Shown: positions 16,001-24,664, counted from the first letter of the stretch. The stretch is 37,824 nt of DNA from Acetobacterium sp. (GCF_030652775.1 NZ_JAUSPS010000013.1:1-37824); one strand, 5' to 3'. A program made the numbers and translations. Notes: generated by a model from the letters alone, not told the origin.

Positions 16001-17251
16001 TTATTCAGACTCAGTTATTTCGTTTTTAACAACATTTATCTCGATAACATGACGTTCATCCGCCTGGATGACCGTAATGGTCAGATTCTCAAACTCAAAG
16101 GACTCGCCGACATCGGGAACCCGATCCAAAAATTCAACAATCCAACCGCCCACGGTGATCACATCAAAATCATCGTCCATGTCGAACAAATCAAACATTT
16201 TTCCCAGGTTTGCTTTTCCTAAAATTCGATATTTATTTTCAGATATTTTTACAATTTCGTCAATAACCTCATCATGTTCATCCCAGATTTCGCCAACCAA
16301 CTCTTCGATGACATCTTCCAGGGTGACAATTCCGGCAGTTCCGCCATATTCGTCAGAAACCACAGCAATATGGCATTTTTTCTGCTGGAGCAGGGTTAAC
16401 AGCTTGGATATCTTCATATTCGGGGTAATAAATACCACCGGATTGATGATTTCCTCAAGGCTACTGTCGCCATTGTTCACATAGTGGGTAAAGTCTTTGT
16501 AGCTGATAAAACCGATTATTTGATCAATGGTGCCCTGATAAACTGGCAACCGGGAAAAGCCGGTGTCAAAAAATATTTTGGCAATGTCTTCCTTGGGATT
16601 ATCCACATCAATGGCTACCACATCAACCCGGTGGGTCAGGATATCATCCACATCAAGGTCGTTAAACTCGATGGCACTCCGAATCAATTCCCCATCCTGG
16701 AGATCGATGCCACCATCATTTTCGGCTTCTTCGACAATCGTCAGTAGCTCTTCTTCGGTCATACTTCTTTCACTGCTGACCTTAAACAATTTATCCAGCA
16801 TTTTCTTCCATTGCGTGAAAAAAAAGTTGACCGGCGTTAAAATGAAAATCAGCAGCCGGATAAACGGAGTCGCAAACATCGCAAAGCTTTCCGGCGAATC
16901 CTTGGCCAGACTTTTTGGCGAAATTTCGCCAAAAATAAGCACCAGTATCGTCATCACGGCCGTCGAAATCGTCACCCCGGCATTGCCGAAATACCGAACA
17001 AAAACCACCGTGGCAATCGATGCTGAGGCAATATTGACAATATTATTGCCGATCAGAATCGTCGATAATAAGACATCATATCGCTCAGAAAGTGCCAATA
17101 CCTGGGCGGCTCTCTTGTTTCCGTCTTTAGCCAGATTTTTAATGCGAATACGATTAAGGGAAGTGAATGCCGTTTCCGTTGCCGAAAAATAAGCTGACAT
17201 CAGCAACATCACTACCATAACTGCCATAAAACCTATAATACTACTGTCCAT
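16001..17251 (-). CDS. CNNM/CorC-HlyC family transporter with CBS pair
   Basis: A 416-residue membrane protein of the old 'hemolysin' family, now linked to divalent cation (Mg2+ or Co2+) efflux. It has three or four membrane helices in the DUF21/CNNM domain (residues about 5-180, including [21 protein letters not shown] and [12 protein letters not shown], the latter a family signature). A cytosolic CBS pair follows at about 200-325, then a C-terminal CorC_HlyC domain ([19 protein letters not shown]). GGGAGG precedes the ATG. It appears monocistronic. No Mg2+-sensing leader was recognised upstream. The ion transported is not known from sequence. Confidence 0.92.
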   Translation of the reverse strand: MDSSIIGFMAVMVVMLLMSAYFSATETAFTSLNRIRIKNLAKDGNKRAAQVLALSERYDVLLSTILIGNNIVNIASASIATVVFVRYFGNAGVTISTAVMTILVLIFGEISPKSLAKDSPESFAMFATPFIRLLIFILTPVNFFFTQWKKMLDKLFKVSSERSMTEEELLTIVEEAENDGGIDLQDGELIRSAIEFNDLDVDDILTHRVDVVAIDVDNPKEDIAKIFFDTGFSRLPVYQGTIDQIIGFISYKDFTHYVNNGDSSLEEIINPVVFITPNMKISKLLTLLQQKKCHIAVVSDEYGGTAGIVTLEDVIEELVGEIWDEHDEVIDEIVKISENKYRILGKANLGKMFDLFDMDDDFDVITVGGWIVEFLDRVPDVGESFEFENLTITVIQADERHVIEINVVKNEITESE

Positions 17252-17405
17252 CGACTAAGATTCCTCCCAGTAAATAGATCCATCAGTCATTCCTATGACC
17301 GAATTGATAAGATGAGTTGTTTTTTTCGTTTGTGTCTCAGATAATGGTACGTCGTCCAATTTTATTCCTCTTTCAAATATTATTTGTCACTATAATATCA
17401 TATTT

Positions 17406-17600
17406 TTAGTTACAATTCCATAATATCTGACAAATTTTACCAGATTGGTGGATCTTTAATTTTTCATAATGATTGAGCATAATCATGAACAGCCGATTGT
17501 CATTGCCACTGCACTTGAGCTGAAAACCCAGGCATTCCTCCATTTTATTTTTGCGGATATAGGGTTCCACTGCCAAGGCGTAAGTTTCCTTATCCAGCAT
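17406..17600 (-). CDS. Small hypothetical protein after glycerate kinase
   Basis: A 64-codon frame 17 bases after the glycerate kinase stop on the same strand. Its sequence (YALAVEPYIRKNKMEECLG..., LFMIMLNHYEKLKIHQ) is compositionally protein-like but belongs to no family I recognise. The ribosome binding site (AAGG) is weak. It could be a small gene or the 3' remnant of a larger one. Confidence 0.35.
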   Translation of the reverse strand: MLDKETYALAVEPYIRKNKMEECLGFQLKCSGNDNRLFMIMLNHYEKLKIHQSGKICQILWNCN

Positions 17601-17617
17601 CTACACGCCTTGTTGTG

Positions 17618-18769
17618 CTACCTCATATTTGGCGGGATCTTACATATAATTGACTGAAAACGAAAGAGGTTGTAGATGATTTTCTCCAATAATTGGGGGG
17701 CATTTTGCATATGCCACTCCAGACCCCGATCGTTGCTGAAGATGGCAAAAGCGGCTACCACCCCATAATTATAAATGGCTTCATAACCGTCGTCCAGTGC
17801 ACCTGAGACCACCACCACCGGGATATTCTGGTTTTTACCCCGATTACCAACCCCAGAAATGACCTTACCCATGACACTCTGGGCATCGGTTTTTCCTTCT
17901 CCCGTAATAATCATATCTGCCCCGCTGATTGCGGAATCAAAACCAATTTCGTCCAGGACAATATCCAGCCCAGATTTCAGCTGGGCTTTAAATAGGGCTA
18001 CCAATGGTAAAGCCATCCCTCCAGCAGCGCCGATTCCCTTTAATTCGACGAGATTCATGGTCGCTTTTTTCTCCAGCAGCCGTCCAAAATCCTGTAGTCC
18101 CTGATCCAGCAAAGCCACCATTTCACTGTCAGCACCTTTTTGGGGGCCATAAATCGCCGCCGCCCCCTGAACACCACAGAGAACATTTTCAACATCACAA
18201 GCAATGATTATCTCCACTCCCTGTAATAATGACTCTACCTGGCTGGTATCAATGTCCATCACTCGGCTTAAATTTTCACCGCAAGGCGCTAATAGTTCCA
18301 TGTCCTGATCATAAAACCGGATCCCCAGAGCATTAGCAACCCCCAATCCACCATCGTTGGTGGCGCTACCGCCCAAACCTAGAATAATCTTGCGACAGCC
18401 CCGATTAATTGCATCCACAATCATTTCTCCGGTACCATAAGTGCTTGTTTTCAGGGGATTGCGTTCACCAGCAGCAAGCAGTGGTAAGCCGGAAGCGGCC
18501 GACATTTCAATAACCGCCACCCCCCCATCCAGAATACCGTAAGCGGCAGTTATTTCTTTGGATAAGGGGTCTTTTGTTTTGATTTTTATAAGCTCACCAG
18601 ATCGGTATCTGACCAGTACCTCCACAAGACCTTCCCCACCATCTGAAATGGGAATTTTAATGATCTCGGCAGTGGGCATAATTTTAAGAATCGCACCTTC
18701 AACGATGTCACAAACCTCAATGGCAGATAAGGATCCTTTAAAAGAGTCCGGGGCAATCACTATTTTCAT
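17618..18769 (-). CDS. Glycerate kinase (GlxK/GarK family)
   Basis: A 383-residue kinase that phosphorylates D-glycerate, linking glyoxylate/serine-type metabolites to glycolysis. The start MKIVIAPDSFKGSLSA is diagnostic, and the family blocks PISDGGEG, GLGGSATNDGGLG, AAGGMALPL and ITGEGKTDAQS follow in order. These enzymes mostly make 2-phosphoglycerate, but the product position is not decided by sequence. AAAGGAGAG precedes the ATG by seven bases. The last ten residues (IICKIPPNMR) extend past the usual C-terminus, which tends to end near YNLFRF. The gene lies just after a terminator and a decayed hydrolase gene. Confidence 0.93.
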   Translation of the reverse strand: MKIVIAPDSFKGSLSAIEVCDIVEGAILKIMPTAEIIKIPISDGGEGLVEVLVRYRSGELIKIKTKDPLSKEITAAYGILDGGVAVIEMSAASGLPLLAAGERNPLKTSTYGTGEMIVDAINRGCRKIILGLGGSATNDGGLGVANALGIRFYDQDMELLAPCGENLSRVMDIDTSQVESLLQGVEIIIACDVENVLCGVQGAAAIYGPQKGADSEMVALLDQGLQDFGRLLEKKATMNLVELKGIGAAGGMALPLVALFKAQLKSGLDIVLDEIGFDSAISGADMIITGEGKTDAQSVMGKVISGVGNRGKNQNIPVVVVSGALDDGYEAIYNYGVVAAFAIFSNDRGLEWHMQNAPQLLEKIIYNLFRFQSIICKIPPNMR

Positions 18770-18805
18770 TTTGTGCTCTCCTTTAAATTATATTTCTTAA
18801 GTCTT

Positions 18806-18845
18806 AAAAACAATAGCATGGGTAACTAGATGACCCGTGCTATTG
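18806..18845 (-). terminator. Terminator between hydrolase remnant and glycerate kinase
   Basis: CAATAGCA-GGGT and ACCC-TGCTATTG form an imperfect stem; on the minus strand it is followed by TTTTTAAG. It would end transcripts of the decayed hydrolase gene before glycerate kinase. Confidence 0.6.
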
Positions 18846-18856
18846 CAGCTAATCGT

Positions 18857-18980
18857 TTCAGGCTTTGATAAAGTCAACAACAACCTGATTAAATTTATCC
18901 GCTTTTTACCAAAATAGCATATGACCGGAATCTTCAAAAAACTCCAGTTTTGCTTCTGGAATCTGCTCGGCGACATCGAC
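18857..18980 (-). pseudogene. C-terminal remnant of an alpha/beta-hydrolase gene
   Basis: Translating the minus strand gives VDVAEQIPEAKLEFFEDSGH, then MLFW, a stop (TAA at 18906-18908), KADKFNQVVVDFIKA and the natural stop at 18857. This is the C-terminal end of an alpha/beta-hydrolase, with the catalytic His in DSGH. The stop replaces the acidic residue expected in the FxE motif, consistent with GAA to TAA. Upstream of 18980 the frame closes at once (two stops) and no further hydrolase sequence is recognisable, so the gene is both truncated and interrupted. It fills most of the gap between glycerate kinase and telA. Confidence 0.8.
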
Positions 18981-19090
18981 TTACTAACCTGCCAGTCAAA
19001 GATTGCGCCATTGGACGATTATACAATATTCGTTATTTTTATCCTGATGATCAAAAAACAACCAGCATTAGCTACTGATTGTCTTTTTGT

Positions 19091-20242
19091 CTATCGTCTG
19101 ATTTCCAGCATTTTGACTTTTAAATCATTTTCTAGTTTTTCAAGCTCGACTTCCACTTCTTTTCGTTTCTGACGGCCTTCGGTCTGGATTCTTAACACCT
19201 CATCAAACGTCGAAATCAGGGATTCGTTGGAGATTCGCAGGGTTTCGATATCGACAATGCCCCGTTCCGATTCTTTGGCGGTAGCGATGGATTCCATCTT
19301 CAGGGTTTCGGCATTTTTTCGTAACAATTCGTTGGTCATATTGGTGACTTCCCGCTGCGCCTTGGCCGCCTGTCCGGAATGAACCACTCCCAGAGCCAGC
19401 ACCATCTGACTTTTCCAGAGCGGAATAGTGTTGACGATTGAGGACTGGATTTTTTCAGCCATCAAGGTGTCATTATGCTGAACCAGCCGGATCTGCGGTG
19501 CCATCTGAATGGAGATCATCCGGGTCAATTCCAGATCGTGGATTTTTTTCTCAAAGCGATTGCACATCGCCGATAAATCGTTGACCGCCTGGGCATCTTC
19601 CGGCAGCCCGCTGAGCTGCGAGCGCTTGATCAGTTCCGGCAAATCTTTAGCCTCGACATCCTGGAGTTTCTTTTTACCAGCCATAATATACATCGACAGC
19701 TCTTTAAAATAGGTTTTATTGACATCATAAAGTTTGTCCAGCATCGCGACATCTTTTAACAGCTGCATCTGATGTTTTTCCAGCGCTTCGGTAATCCGGT
19801 TGACATTGGTTTCGGCAGTCGCATAGCGGGTCTGCATGGAGTTTAGCTTATTACTGCTTTTTTTGAAAAAGCCCAAAAATCCTTTGTCTTCCTCCTCCAC
19901 ATCAAAGTTCCGCAGTTCATTCACCATATCACCGAGCATTTTGCCGACCTCGCCCATGTCTTTGGTGCGGACATTATTGAGTGCCGTTTCTGAGAAATCG
20001 GCAATTTTCTTCTGCGCTCCAACCCCAAACTGCATCACCAGGCTGGAATTGGTGAGATCGATTTTGCTGGCAAAATCATCCACCATTCGTCGTTCTTCCG
20101 GGGTCAGTCGACTTTCGTCAAATACTTGCCGTTCACCCTTCAGCTCCTGATGGACATTGGCCGTCACTGTTTTTTGTTCTTCAAATGGGTCAAAGGTCAG
20201 GGTCGGGGTTGCCTGGGAATAATCGTTCATATTATCTTCCAT
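19091..20242 (-). CDS. telA: TelA-family protein (toxic anion resistance family)
   Basis: A 383-residue soluble, largely helical protein of the TelA/KlaA family, named for tellurite resistance, although many members (B. subtilis YaaN) have a broader envelope-stress role. Recognisable blocks are LTPEERRMVDDFASKIDL, VNRITEALEKHQMQLLKDVAMLDKLY (in two parts), LELTRMISIQMAPQIRLVQ and IPLWKSQMVLAL, followed by a C-terminal coiled coil. The ATG at 20242 is preferred because AGGAG lies seven bases upstream; a GTG directly before it is too close. It follows xpaC in a two-gene operon, a conserved pair. No terD-type genes are present, so a metal-resistance island is not indicated. Confidence 0.92.
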   Translation of the reverse strand: MEDNMNDYSQATPTLTFDPFEEQKTVTANVHQELKGERQVFDESRLTPEERRMVDDFASKIDLTNSSLVMQFGVGAQKKIADFSETALNNVRTKDMGEVGKMLGDMVNELRNFDVEEEDKGFLGFFKKSSNKLNSMQTRYATAETNVNRITEALEKHQMQLLKDVAMLDKLYDVNKTYFKELSMYIMAGKKKLQDVEAKDLPELIKRSQLSGLPEDAQAVNDLSAMCNRFEKKIHDLELTRMISIQMAPQIRLVQHNDTLMAEKIQSSIVNTIPLWKSQMVLALGVVHSGQAAKAQREVTNMTNELLRKNAETLKMESIATAKESERGIVDIETLRISNESLISTFDEVLRIQTEGRQKRKEVEVELEKLENDLKVKMLEIRR

Positions 20243-20326
20243 CACTATTCTCCTCGTATCATAAATTTATGTTGATGATTGTTAAAATGTCATCAGCTTG
20301 TTTGCTTTTAATCATAAGCTGAGCGG

Positions 20327-21607
20327 TTATTTTTTAAAATCTCTTTTGGTTAGCCCTTCCTGGGCCAGCATCGTGTTAAGTACCGAAATATCCGTTGATA
20401 CATCCATGGCGGTGTCTTCATAAAAACTGTCCAGCAGGTTTTCAAAGGCATGACTGATGGTGTCCAGGGTATCTTCGATTTCTTTTTTAGTGGCCAGAAT
20501 ATTGGCTCCCTGAATGAGCTCGGCATCCAAATCGCGATAGACAGATACCAGTTTTAAGGTGGTGGGTAGATAATAGCCGATAAATTTCCGTATTTCCGGC
20601 AATCCATCGGGATTTTCTTCAATAAATTCAAAGATCTTGGTAATCACTTTTTCCAGCCGATCCAGTTTCTGAGAAATGACTTCCCCAGCAATGGCTACAT
20701 TGGCTTCGTTGATTTGTCTGATCGTATCCTGACCTTCAGCAATCACTTCATGAACCGCCTTCATTTCGGGATTTTCGGCTTCCAGTTTCTTTTTCTGATC
20801 CAGCGCCTGCTGTTCCGATCGGGCACTTTCTTCCTGGAGTTTCTTTCCTTCTTTTAGTTTCAAATGATTCTCATAGGCTTCATTACTGATCAGCAGATAT
20901 TCTTCCTGCTCATCAAAGCGACCCTCGGGGAACATTCCCAGGCTGATCATCTTACGCAGATCTTTTACCACATATTTCCGGCTGCGACCGATGGGATCTG
21001 ATAATTCGGTGATTTTGCAGAATTGTCGTCCTTTCAGGCGGCTGGCGTACTGACGAAACCGTTTCACTCGCCCCCGCAGGTTTGACCCCTTTGCCGCCAT
21101 CAGCGCACTAATCGTAAAAATTGGCAACAGAATCCCGCCACTGATACCCAACAGCGGCATACTGTTAAATGCAAAACCGAATACCGCCGAAAATATAAGC
21201 AGCAACAGCAATGAAACACCAATGCCGATATTTCCAAAGATCATCAACAGCATGCCCGAGATCCGACCATGAGGTGATTTTGAAATCAGGTTATTTGGCA
21301 GTTTTTTAACTGGATTGTAGGCATTCTGAAGATTGTTTCTGGCAGCCATTTCCTTTATCTGAGGTTTGTTCATTTTTTCCTGGGTCTTTCTGGCATTGGC
21401 CGCCTGCTTTCTGGTTTCCTGGTTGTTTTCCCGCTGCTGCCTTTGCTGCTCCTGCCAATACTGACCACTTCGTTTGACTTCATCCATGGCTCGGGTAACT
21501 GTCTCTGAGATGTTCTTGTTCAACTCTTTAAATTCATCTGAATTCAAAGCATTCTGAACAATATCCTTGATGTCATTTCCAATATTTGAATAATCATTTT
21601 TTTTCAT
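20327..21607 (-). CDS. XpaC-like protein (5-bromo-4-chloroindolyl phosphate hydrolysis family)
   Basis: A 426-residue membrane-associated protein of the XpaC family, the usual neighbour of telA. The charged N-terminal 100 residues (coiled coil, many Gln, Asn and Lys) lead to two hydrophobic helices at about 120-165. Then comes a winged-helix-like region (FCKITELSDPIGRSRKYVVKDLRKMISLGMFPEGRF in parts), a further coiled coil, and a helical C-terminal domain with IGYYLPTTLKLVSVYRDL. The family name reflects a hydrolysis phenotype and does not prove enzyme activity. The ATG at 21607 follows GGGAGG; an upstream TTG overlaps the binding site and is rejected. Confidence 0.88.
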   Translation of the reverse strand: MKKNDYSNIGNDIKDIVQNALNSDEFKELNKNISETVTRAMDEVKRSGQYWQEQQRQQRENNQETRKQAANARKTQEKMNKPQIKEMAARNNLQNAYNPVKKLPNNLISKSPHGRISGMLLMIFGNIGIGVSLLLLLIFSAVFGFAFNSMPLLGISGGILLPIFTISALMAAKGSNLRGRVKRFRQYASRLKGRQFCKITELSDPIGRSRKYVVKDLRKMISLGMFPEGRFDEQEEYLLISNEAYENHLKLKEGKKLQEESARSEQQALDQKKKLEAENPEMKAVHEVIAEGQDTIRQINEANVAIAGEVISQKLDRLEKVITKIFEFIEENPDGLPEIRKFIGYYLPTTLKLVSVYRDLDAELIQGANILATKKEIEDTLDTISHAFENLLDSFYEDTAMDVSTDISVLNTMLAQEGLTKRDFKK

Positions 21608-21633
21608 CGTTTGTCCTCCCAAACATTGAATTA

Positions 21634-21662
21634 ATTATATCTTATAAAATTTAAAATTTCAA
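21634..21662 (-). promoter_or_regulatory. Promoter of xpaC-telA
   Basis: Minus-strand TTGAAA (21662-21657) and TATAAT (21639-21634) are separated by exactly 17 bases, about 30 bases before the xpaC start. Confidence 0.62.
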
Positions 21663-21741
21663 TTAGGAAACCAATTCCCGGCGTTATTCTTTAAATAAAT
21701 TCAAGATTCTTTTGTTTTCTCGACATATCGGTCTTGAATCT

Positions 21742-21770
21742 AAAAAAAGCTTGAACGCATCAAGCTTTTT
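21742..21770. terminator. Terminator of the cbi transporter operon
   Basis: AAAAAGCTTGA and TCAAGCTTTTT form an 11-bp stem with a 5-6 base loop. On the minus strand it ends in seven T, so it stops cbiMN-cbiQ-cbiO transcripts before the xpaC promoter. Confidence 0.85.
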
Positions 21771-21775
21771 AACGG

Positions 21776-21805
21776 TGCCGTAGCGGCTAATAGGTCAGTA
21801 CGGCA
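21776..21805. repeat. Small dyad resembling the end of the long-hairpin repeat
   Basis: TGCCGTA (21776-21782) and TACGGCA (21799-21805) are inverted repeats around 16 bases. AGGTCAGTACGGCAG resembles the right end of the long-hairpin repeat (TTGGTCGGTACGGTAG), so this could be a degenerate fragment. The match is partial. Confidence 0.3.
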
Positions 21806-21819
21806 GTTCTTGGCAAATC

Positions 21820-22551
21820 TTATCGAACCCGCGGTTTTTGCATGCACAAGGGCAGCTCCAGATGACATTGCGATAAGAGCTTTTCATCTAATAGGATATC
21901 TTTGACGGTGCCATCGGCGAACACGCTGCCGTGGTGTAAAATAATCACCCGGTCACAGATATCAAGGGCCATATCCAGATCATGAGTGGCAATAATTTTG
22001 GTCATCTTCAGGGAATCCAGAGTATTAATTACATTTCTTCTGGCTTGAGGATCCAGAAATGAGGTCGGTTCATCAAACAAAATGACCCGGGGATGCATCG
22101 CCAACACCGTGGCAATAGCGATAACCCGCTTTTCTCCGCCAGATAAGCGATGGGGCATCCGATCCCGGAGATGGGTGATTCCCAGCTGCTCCAGGGCGCT
22201 GACCACCCGCACTTCGACTTCTTCCTCGGTTAATAGTTCATTTCGTGGGCCAAAGGCGATGTCGTCATAAACCTTTGTCATAAACAGCTGATCATCGGGG
22301 TTCTGAAAAACCATCCCGACTTTTCGGCGAATATCTTTCAGTGTTTTTTTTTCAACTAACAGTTCTTCAACTTTAATTGACCCTTCTTTAATATCAGAAA
22401 TACCGATAATCAGCTTAAACAAGCTGGATTTTCCCGCTCCGTTAGCCCCCACCAGGGCAATGCTTTCACCCTCTTTAATTTTTAGATTGACATCCCGAAT
22501 GGCCTGATGGCCATCGGGATAGGCATAGTTTAACTTTTCAATTTCTAGCAT
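21820..22551 (-). CDS. cbiO: ECF transporter ATPase CbiO (cobalt/nickel)
   Basis: The ATP-binding subunit that powers metal uptake by the ECF transporter encoded with it. The 243-residue protein has Walker A GANGAGKSS (35-43), Q-loop VFQNPDDQLF (the NPDDQ form is typical of ECF ATPases), signature LSGGEKRV (136-143), Walker B VILFDEPT with Asp160/Glu161, and a switch His in IATHDLD. It is last in the operon and starts 12 bases after cbiQ. A single ATPase would form a homodimer. The whole module probably imports cobalt for corrinoids or nickel for CODH and hydrogenase. Confidence 0.95.
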   Translation of the reverse strand: MLEIEKLNYAYPDGHQAIRDVNLKIKEGESIALVGANGAGKSSLFKLIIGISDIKEGSIKVEELLVEKKTLKDIRRKVGMVFQNPDDQLFMTKVYDDIAFGPRNELLTEEEVEVRVVSALEQLGITHLRDRMPHRLSGGEKRVIAIATVLAMHPRVILFDEPTSFLDPQARRNVINTLDSLKMTKIIATHDLDMALDICDRVIILHHGSVFADGTVKDILLDEKLLSQCHLELPLCMQKPRVR

Positions 22552-22563
22552 TAGAACTCCTCA

Positions 22564-23361
22564 TTATAAAAAACTGCCGATAAACTGGCTCAGGTCAAAA
22601 AATCGCATCAAACTCAAAATACCACTCACTAAAAGCAGGTACAACCAATCTATTTTTACCAGCGGGCTAGGTTTGGCATAAAGATAATTACCGTCGTATC
22701 CGCGACATTTCATGGCAATATAAATGTTTTCCGCCCGGTCAAAACTTTTCAATAGCAACTGCCCAACAAAGATACCCATGTCCTTCATTTTGATCCCCTT
22801 GGAATCCGGGGCTCTTAAAATATAGGCGGTATACATATTTGAAACCTGTTCCAGCAACACCGAAATGTAGCGGTAGGTCAGCATGATTTGCTCCACAATA
22901 ATTTTAGGTACTTTGATGGATAACAGCTGATAAGAAATCTTTGGCAACGAGGTTGTGGCAATCAGGATCAGCACTGCCATAACCGTAAAAATGGTTTTAA
23001 CCATAATTGAGATAAAAGAGATAACGCCATAACTGACGGGCATCGGCCCAATCATCAGAGCCAGTTGCTGATTAAAAATGATATTTGATAACCCCGCAAA
23101 AAAAGAAAAGGGCAAGGCTACCAATAGCCTTTTCAGCAAGGGTTTATAGGGAATCTCAGCCAGTGCCATTAAAATTATCGGATAGAAAGCAAACACCATC
23201 AGTCCAGTAATATTATAAGGGTTAAACGATATTACCAGCACCAGGTAAAGCATCGTCGTAATCAGTTTGACCATCGGATGGAGGCGATGGATAATCGTAT
23301 TGCCCTCGGCCATTTCCTCCAGGGAATTGATCGTATTCAGCGATTCTGTTATTGTTGACAT
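22564..23361 (-). CDS. cbiQ: ECF transporter transmembrane protein CbiQ
   Basis: The T (coupling) subunit of the ECF metal transporter, 265 residues with about five membrane helices. The coupling-helix region has SFDRAENIYIAMKCRGYDG, with the conserved AxxxRG-type motif that docks into the ATPase. The N-terminal HRLHPMVKLITTMLYL is also typical of EcfT/CbiQ. The gene lies between cbiMN and cbiO, separated from cbiMN by 114 bases that contain a hairpin. Confidence 0.94.
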   Translation of the reverse strand: MSTITESLNTINSLEEMAEGNTIIHRLHPMVKLITTMLYLVLVISFNPYNITGLMVFAFYPIILMALAEIPYKPLLKRLLVALPFSFFAGLSNIIFNQQLALMIGPMPVSYGVISFISIMVKTIFTVMAVLILIATTSLPKISYQLLSIKVPKIIVEQIMLTYRYISVLLEQVSNMYTAYILRAPDSKGIKMKDMGIFVGQLLLKSFDRAENIYIAMKCRGYDGNYLYAKPSPLVKIDWLYLLLVSGILSLMRFFDLSQFIGSFL

Positions 23362-23386
23362 TGAGTTTACCTTTCAGTTAAATATT

Positions 23387-23416
23387 AATAACCTCTGTTA
23401 TTAAACAGAGGTTATT
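23387..23416. repeat. Intercistronic hairpin between cbiMN and cbiQ
   Basis: AATAACCTCTGTT and AACAGAGGTTATT form a perfect 13-bp stem with a 4-base loop. The minus strand has no following T-run, so it is more likely an mRNA processing or stability element, or a partial attenuator, than a full terminator. Confidence 0.6.
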
Positions 23417-23475
23417 TAAAAAACTTTATTAATGTTATCATATATAGAAAATTATATCAATTATTATCGAACCAG

Positions 23476-24489
23476 CTAAGCAGCTTTTTCTTTCTTTCTT
23501 TTGACCGCATAAATCAGATAACCAGTGCCCCCTGCAAGAAGCAAGGTAATTCCTCCGCCAATGATTCCCGACAGGCTAGTTCCAATTGCCGAGCCCTCCT
23601 CACCAGATGATTTAAATGTATAACCTGGTAGAAAAGCCGTACTCTCCTGAACATTTGCAGCATTTTCATAGACATCACCGACTGCTTCCAGTTCAGGTGT
23701 ACCTGCCACTCCCGCCATTGACCATTCCAATCCATCAGGATTTGAAGAAGCCAAGAGTGATAATCCACCACCCATAACGACAGCAAATATTAATAGCATT
23801 CCGATTACTTTTTTGATCGAAATGTTCATCGGTAATTTTTTATTTTCAGCAGATGATTCCAACAATTCTGGTCGCATTTTATAGACAAAAACTAAAATTC
23901 CGCCAGTAACAATCCCCTCTACTAAGCCAATAGCCAGATGAATTGGGGTCATTAATCCAACAAAGGTTGCAAATGGAAGTTCCGTGATTCCTGAAGCTAA
24001 TGTTTCAAGAACAACCGAAAAAGCGCCTAAAGACAATGCTAAAACAACTGAAACGATTGACGCTACCGTAATTCTTGTTGGCGTTATTGCTTTTTTTATA
24101 ATCGGTCTGAAGACAAAAGGATAGACTAAAAAACAAGCGTAAAAACCCAAATTCCAGATATTTGCACCTAAGGCCAAAAGACCGCCGTCAGCAAAGAATA
24201 ATGCCTGAATCAATAATACCGCAGTAAGGGCTAGAAATGCGGGAAAAGGACCCAACAGCGCTGCCAGTAAAATCCCGCCGCCAATGTGTCCACTGGAACC
24301 GGTTCCCGGAATGGTGAAATTAATCATCTGTCCGGCAAAAATCACTGCTCCCATAACACCCATTAAGGGAATTTTCTTTTCATCCAAATCGTCTTTACAT
24401 TTATACGCCGAATAGGCGATTGCTCCGGCGCTAGCCGCAAGCATGATTCCTCCGACTGCCGGAGAAACTAAAGCATCTGCCATGTGCAT
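23476..24489 (-). CDS. ECF metal transporter substrate-binding protein, CbiM/NikM fused to a PDGLE (CbiN/NikN-like) domain
   Basis: The metal-specific S component of an ECF transporter, fused to the small accessory subunit. The N-terminus MHMADAL supplies His2; in NikM structures Met1, His2 and a loop His bind the ion, and His68 (SSGHIGGG) fits the third ligand. About seven membrane helices cover residues 1-210. The C-terminal part (230-337) has a membrane helix, the PDGLEW motif (from 251), an outside loop, and a final helix with a basic tail. Cobalt versus nickel cannot be settled from sequence. GAGGAGG precedes the ATG by about seven bases. It is the first gene of the operon. Confidence 0.92.
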   Translation of the reverse strand: MHMADALVSPAVGGIMLAASAGAIAYSAYKCKDDLDEKKIPLMGVMGAVIFAGQMINFTIPGTGSSGHIGGGILLAALLGPFPAFLALTAVLLIQALFFADGGLLALGANIWNLGFYACFLVYPFVFRPIIKKAITPTRITVASIVSVVLALSLGAFSVVLETLASGITELPFATFVGLMTPIHLAIGLVEGIVTGGILVFVYKMRPELLESSAENKKLPMNISIKKVIGMLLIFAVVMGGGLSLLASSNPDGLEWSMAGVAGTPELEAVGDVYENAANVQESTAFLPGYTFKSSGEEGSAIGTSLSGIIGGGITLLLAGGTGYLIYAVKRKKEKAA

Positions 24490-24629
24490 AATAAAACCTC
24501 CTCAAAATTTAAAAAACTATACAAAAAAACACGAAGAACACCTCCAAGTTTCAACTCTGGAAATACCTTCATGGTATCATTTTCGTATCTTAAAATTGAT
24601 TCATATTCTGCACTTCAATGCTTAATACT
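24490..24629 (-). promoter_or_regulatory. Structured leader of the cbi operon, class not recognised
   Basis: About 140 bases run from the expected transcription start to the ATG. On the minus strand ATACGAA pairs with TTCGTGT (7 bp) to close a junction holding two hairpins, ATACC-ATGAA-GGTAT and CCAGAGTT-GAA-ACTTGG. A run of T follows the closing helix at once, about 35 bases before the Shine-Dalgarno. This layout suits a terminator-type riboswitch or attenuator. It lacks the cobalamin riboswitch boxes, and I do not recognise the NiCo or other metal riboswitch consensus in it. Confidence 0.45.
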
Positions 24630-24635
24630 ATCTAA

Positions 24636-24664
24636 ATTATAAATCACTTGTCTATACATGTCAA
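24636..24664 (-). promoter_or_regulatory. Promoter of the cbi transporter operon
   Basis: Perfect minus-strand TTGACA (24664-24659) and TATAAT (24641-24636) boxes lie 17 bases apart. An interrupted dyad CTTGAC...GACAAG covers the -35 box and the upstream half of the spacer, and could be an operator. Confidence 0.7.

Noticed and set aside
16563..17192. 209-codon plus-strand frame, very Ser- and Thr-rich
   Set aside because: It is antisense to the CNNM-family gene and has no recognisable motif or binding site.
19091..21607. Tellurite or toxic-metal resistance island
   Set aside because: Only the common xpaC-telA pair is present, without ter genes; this pair is widespread in Firmicute cores.
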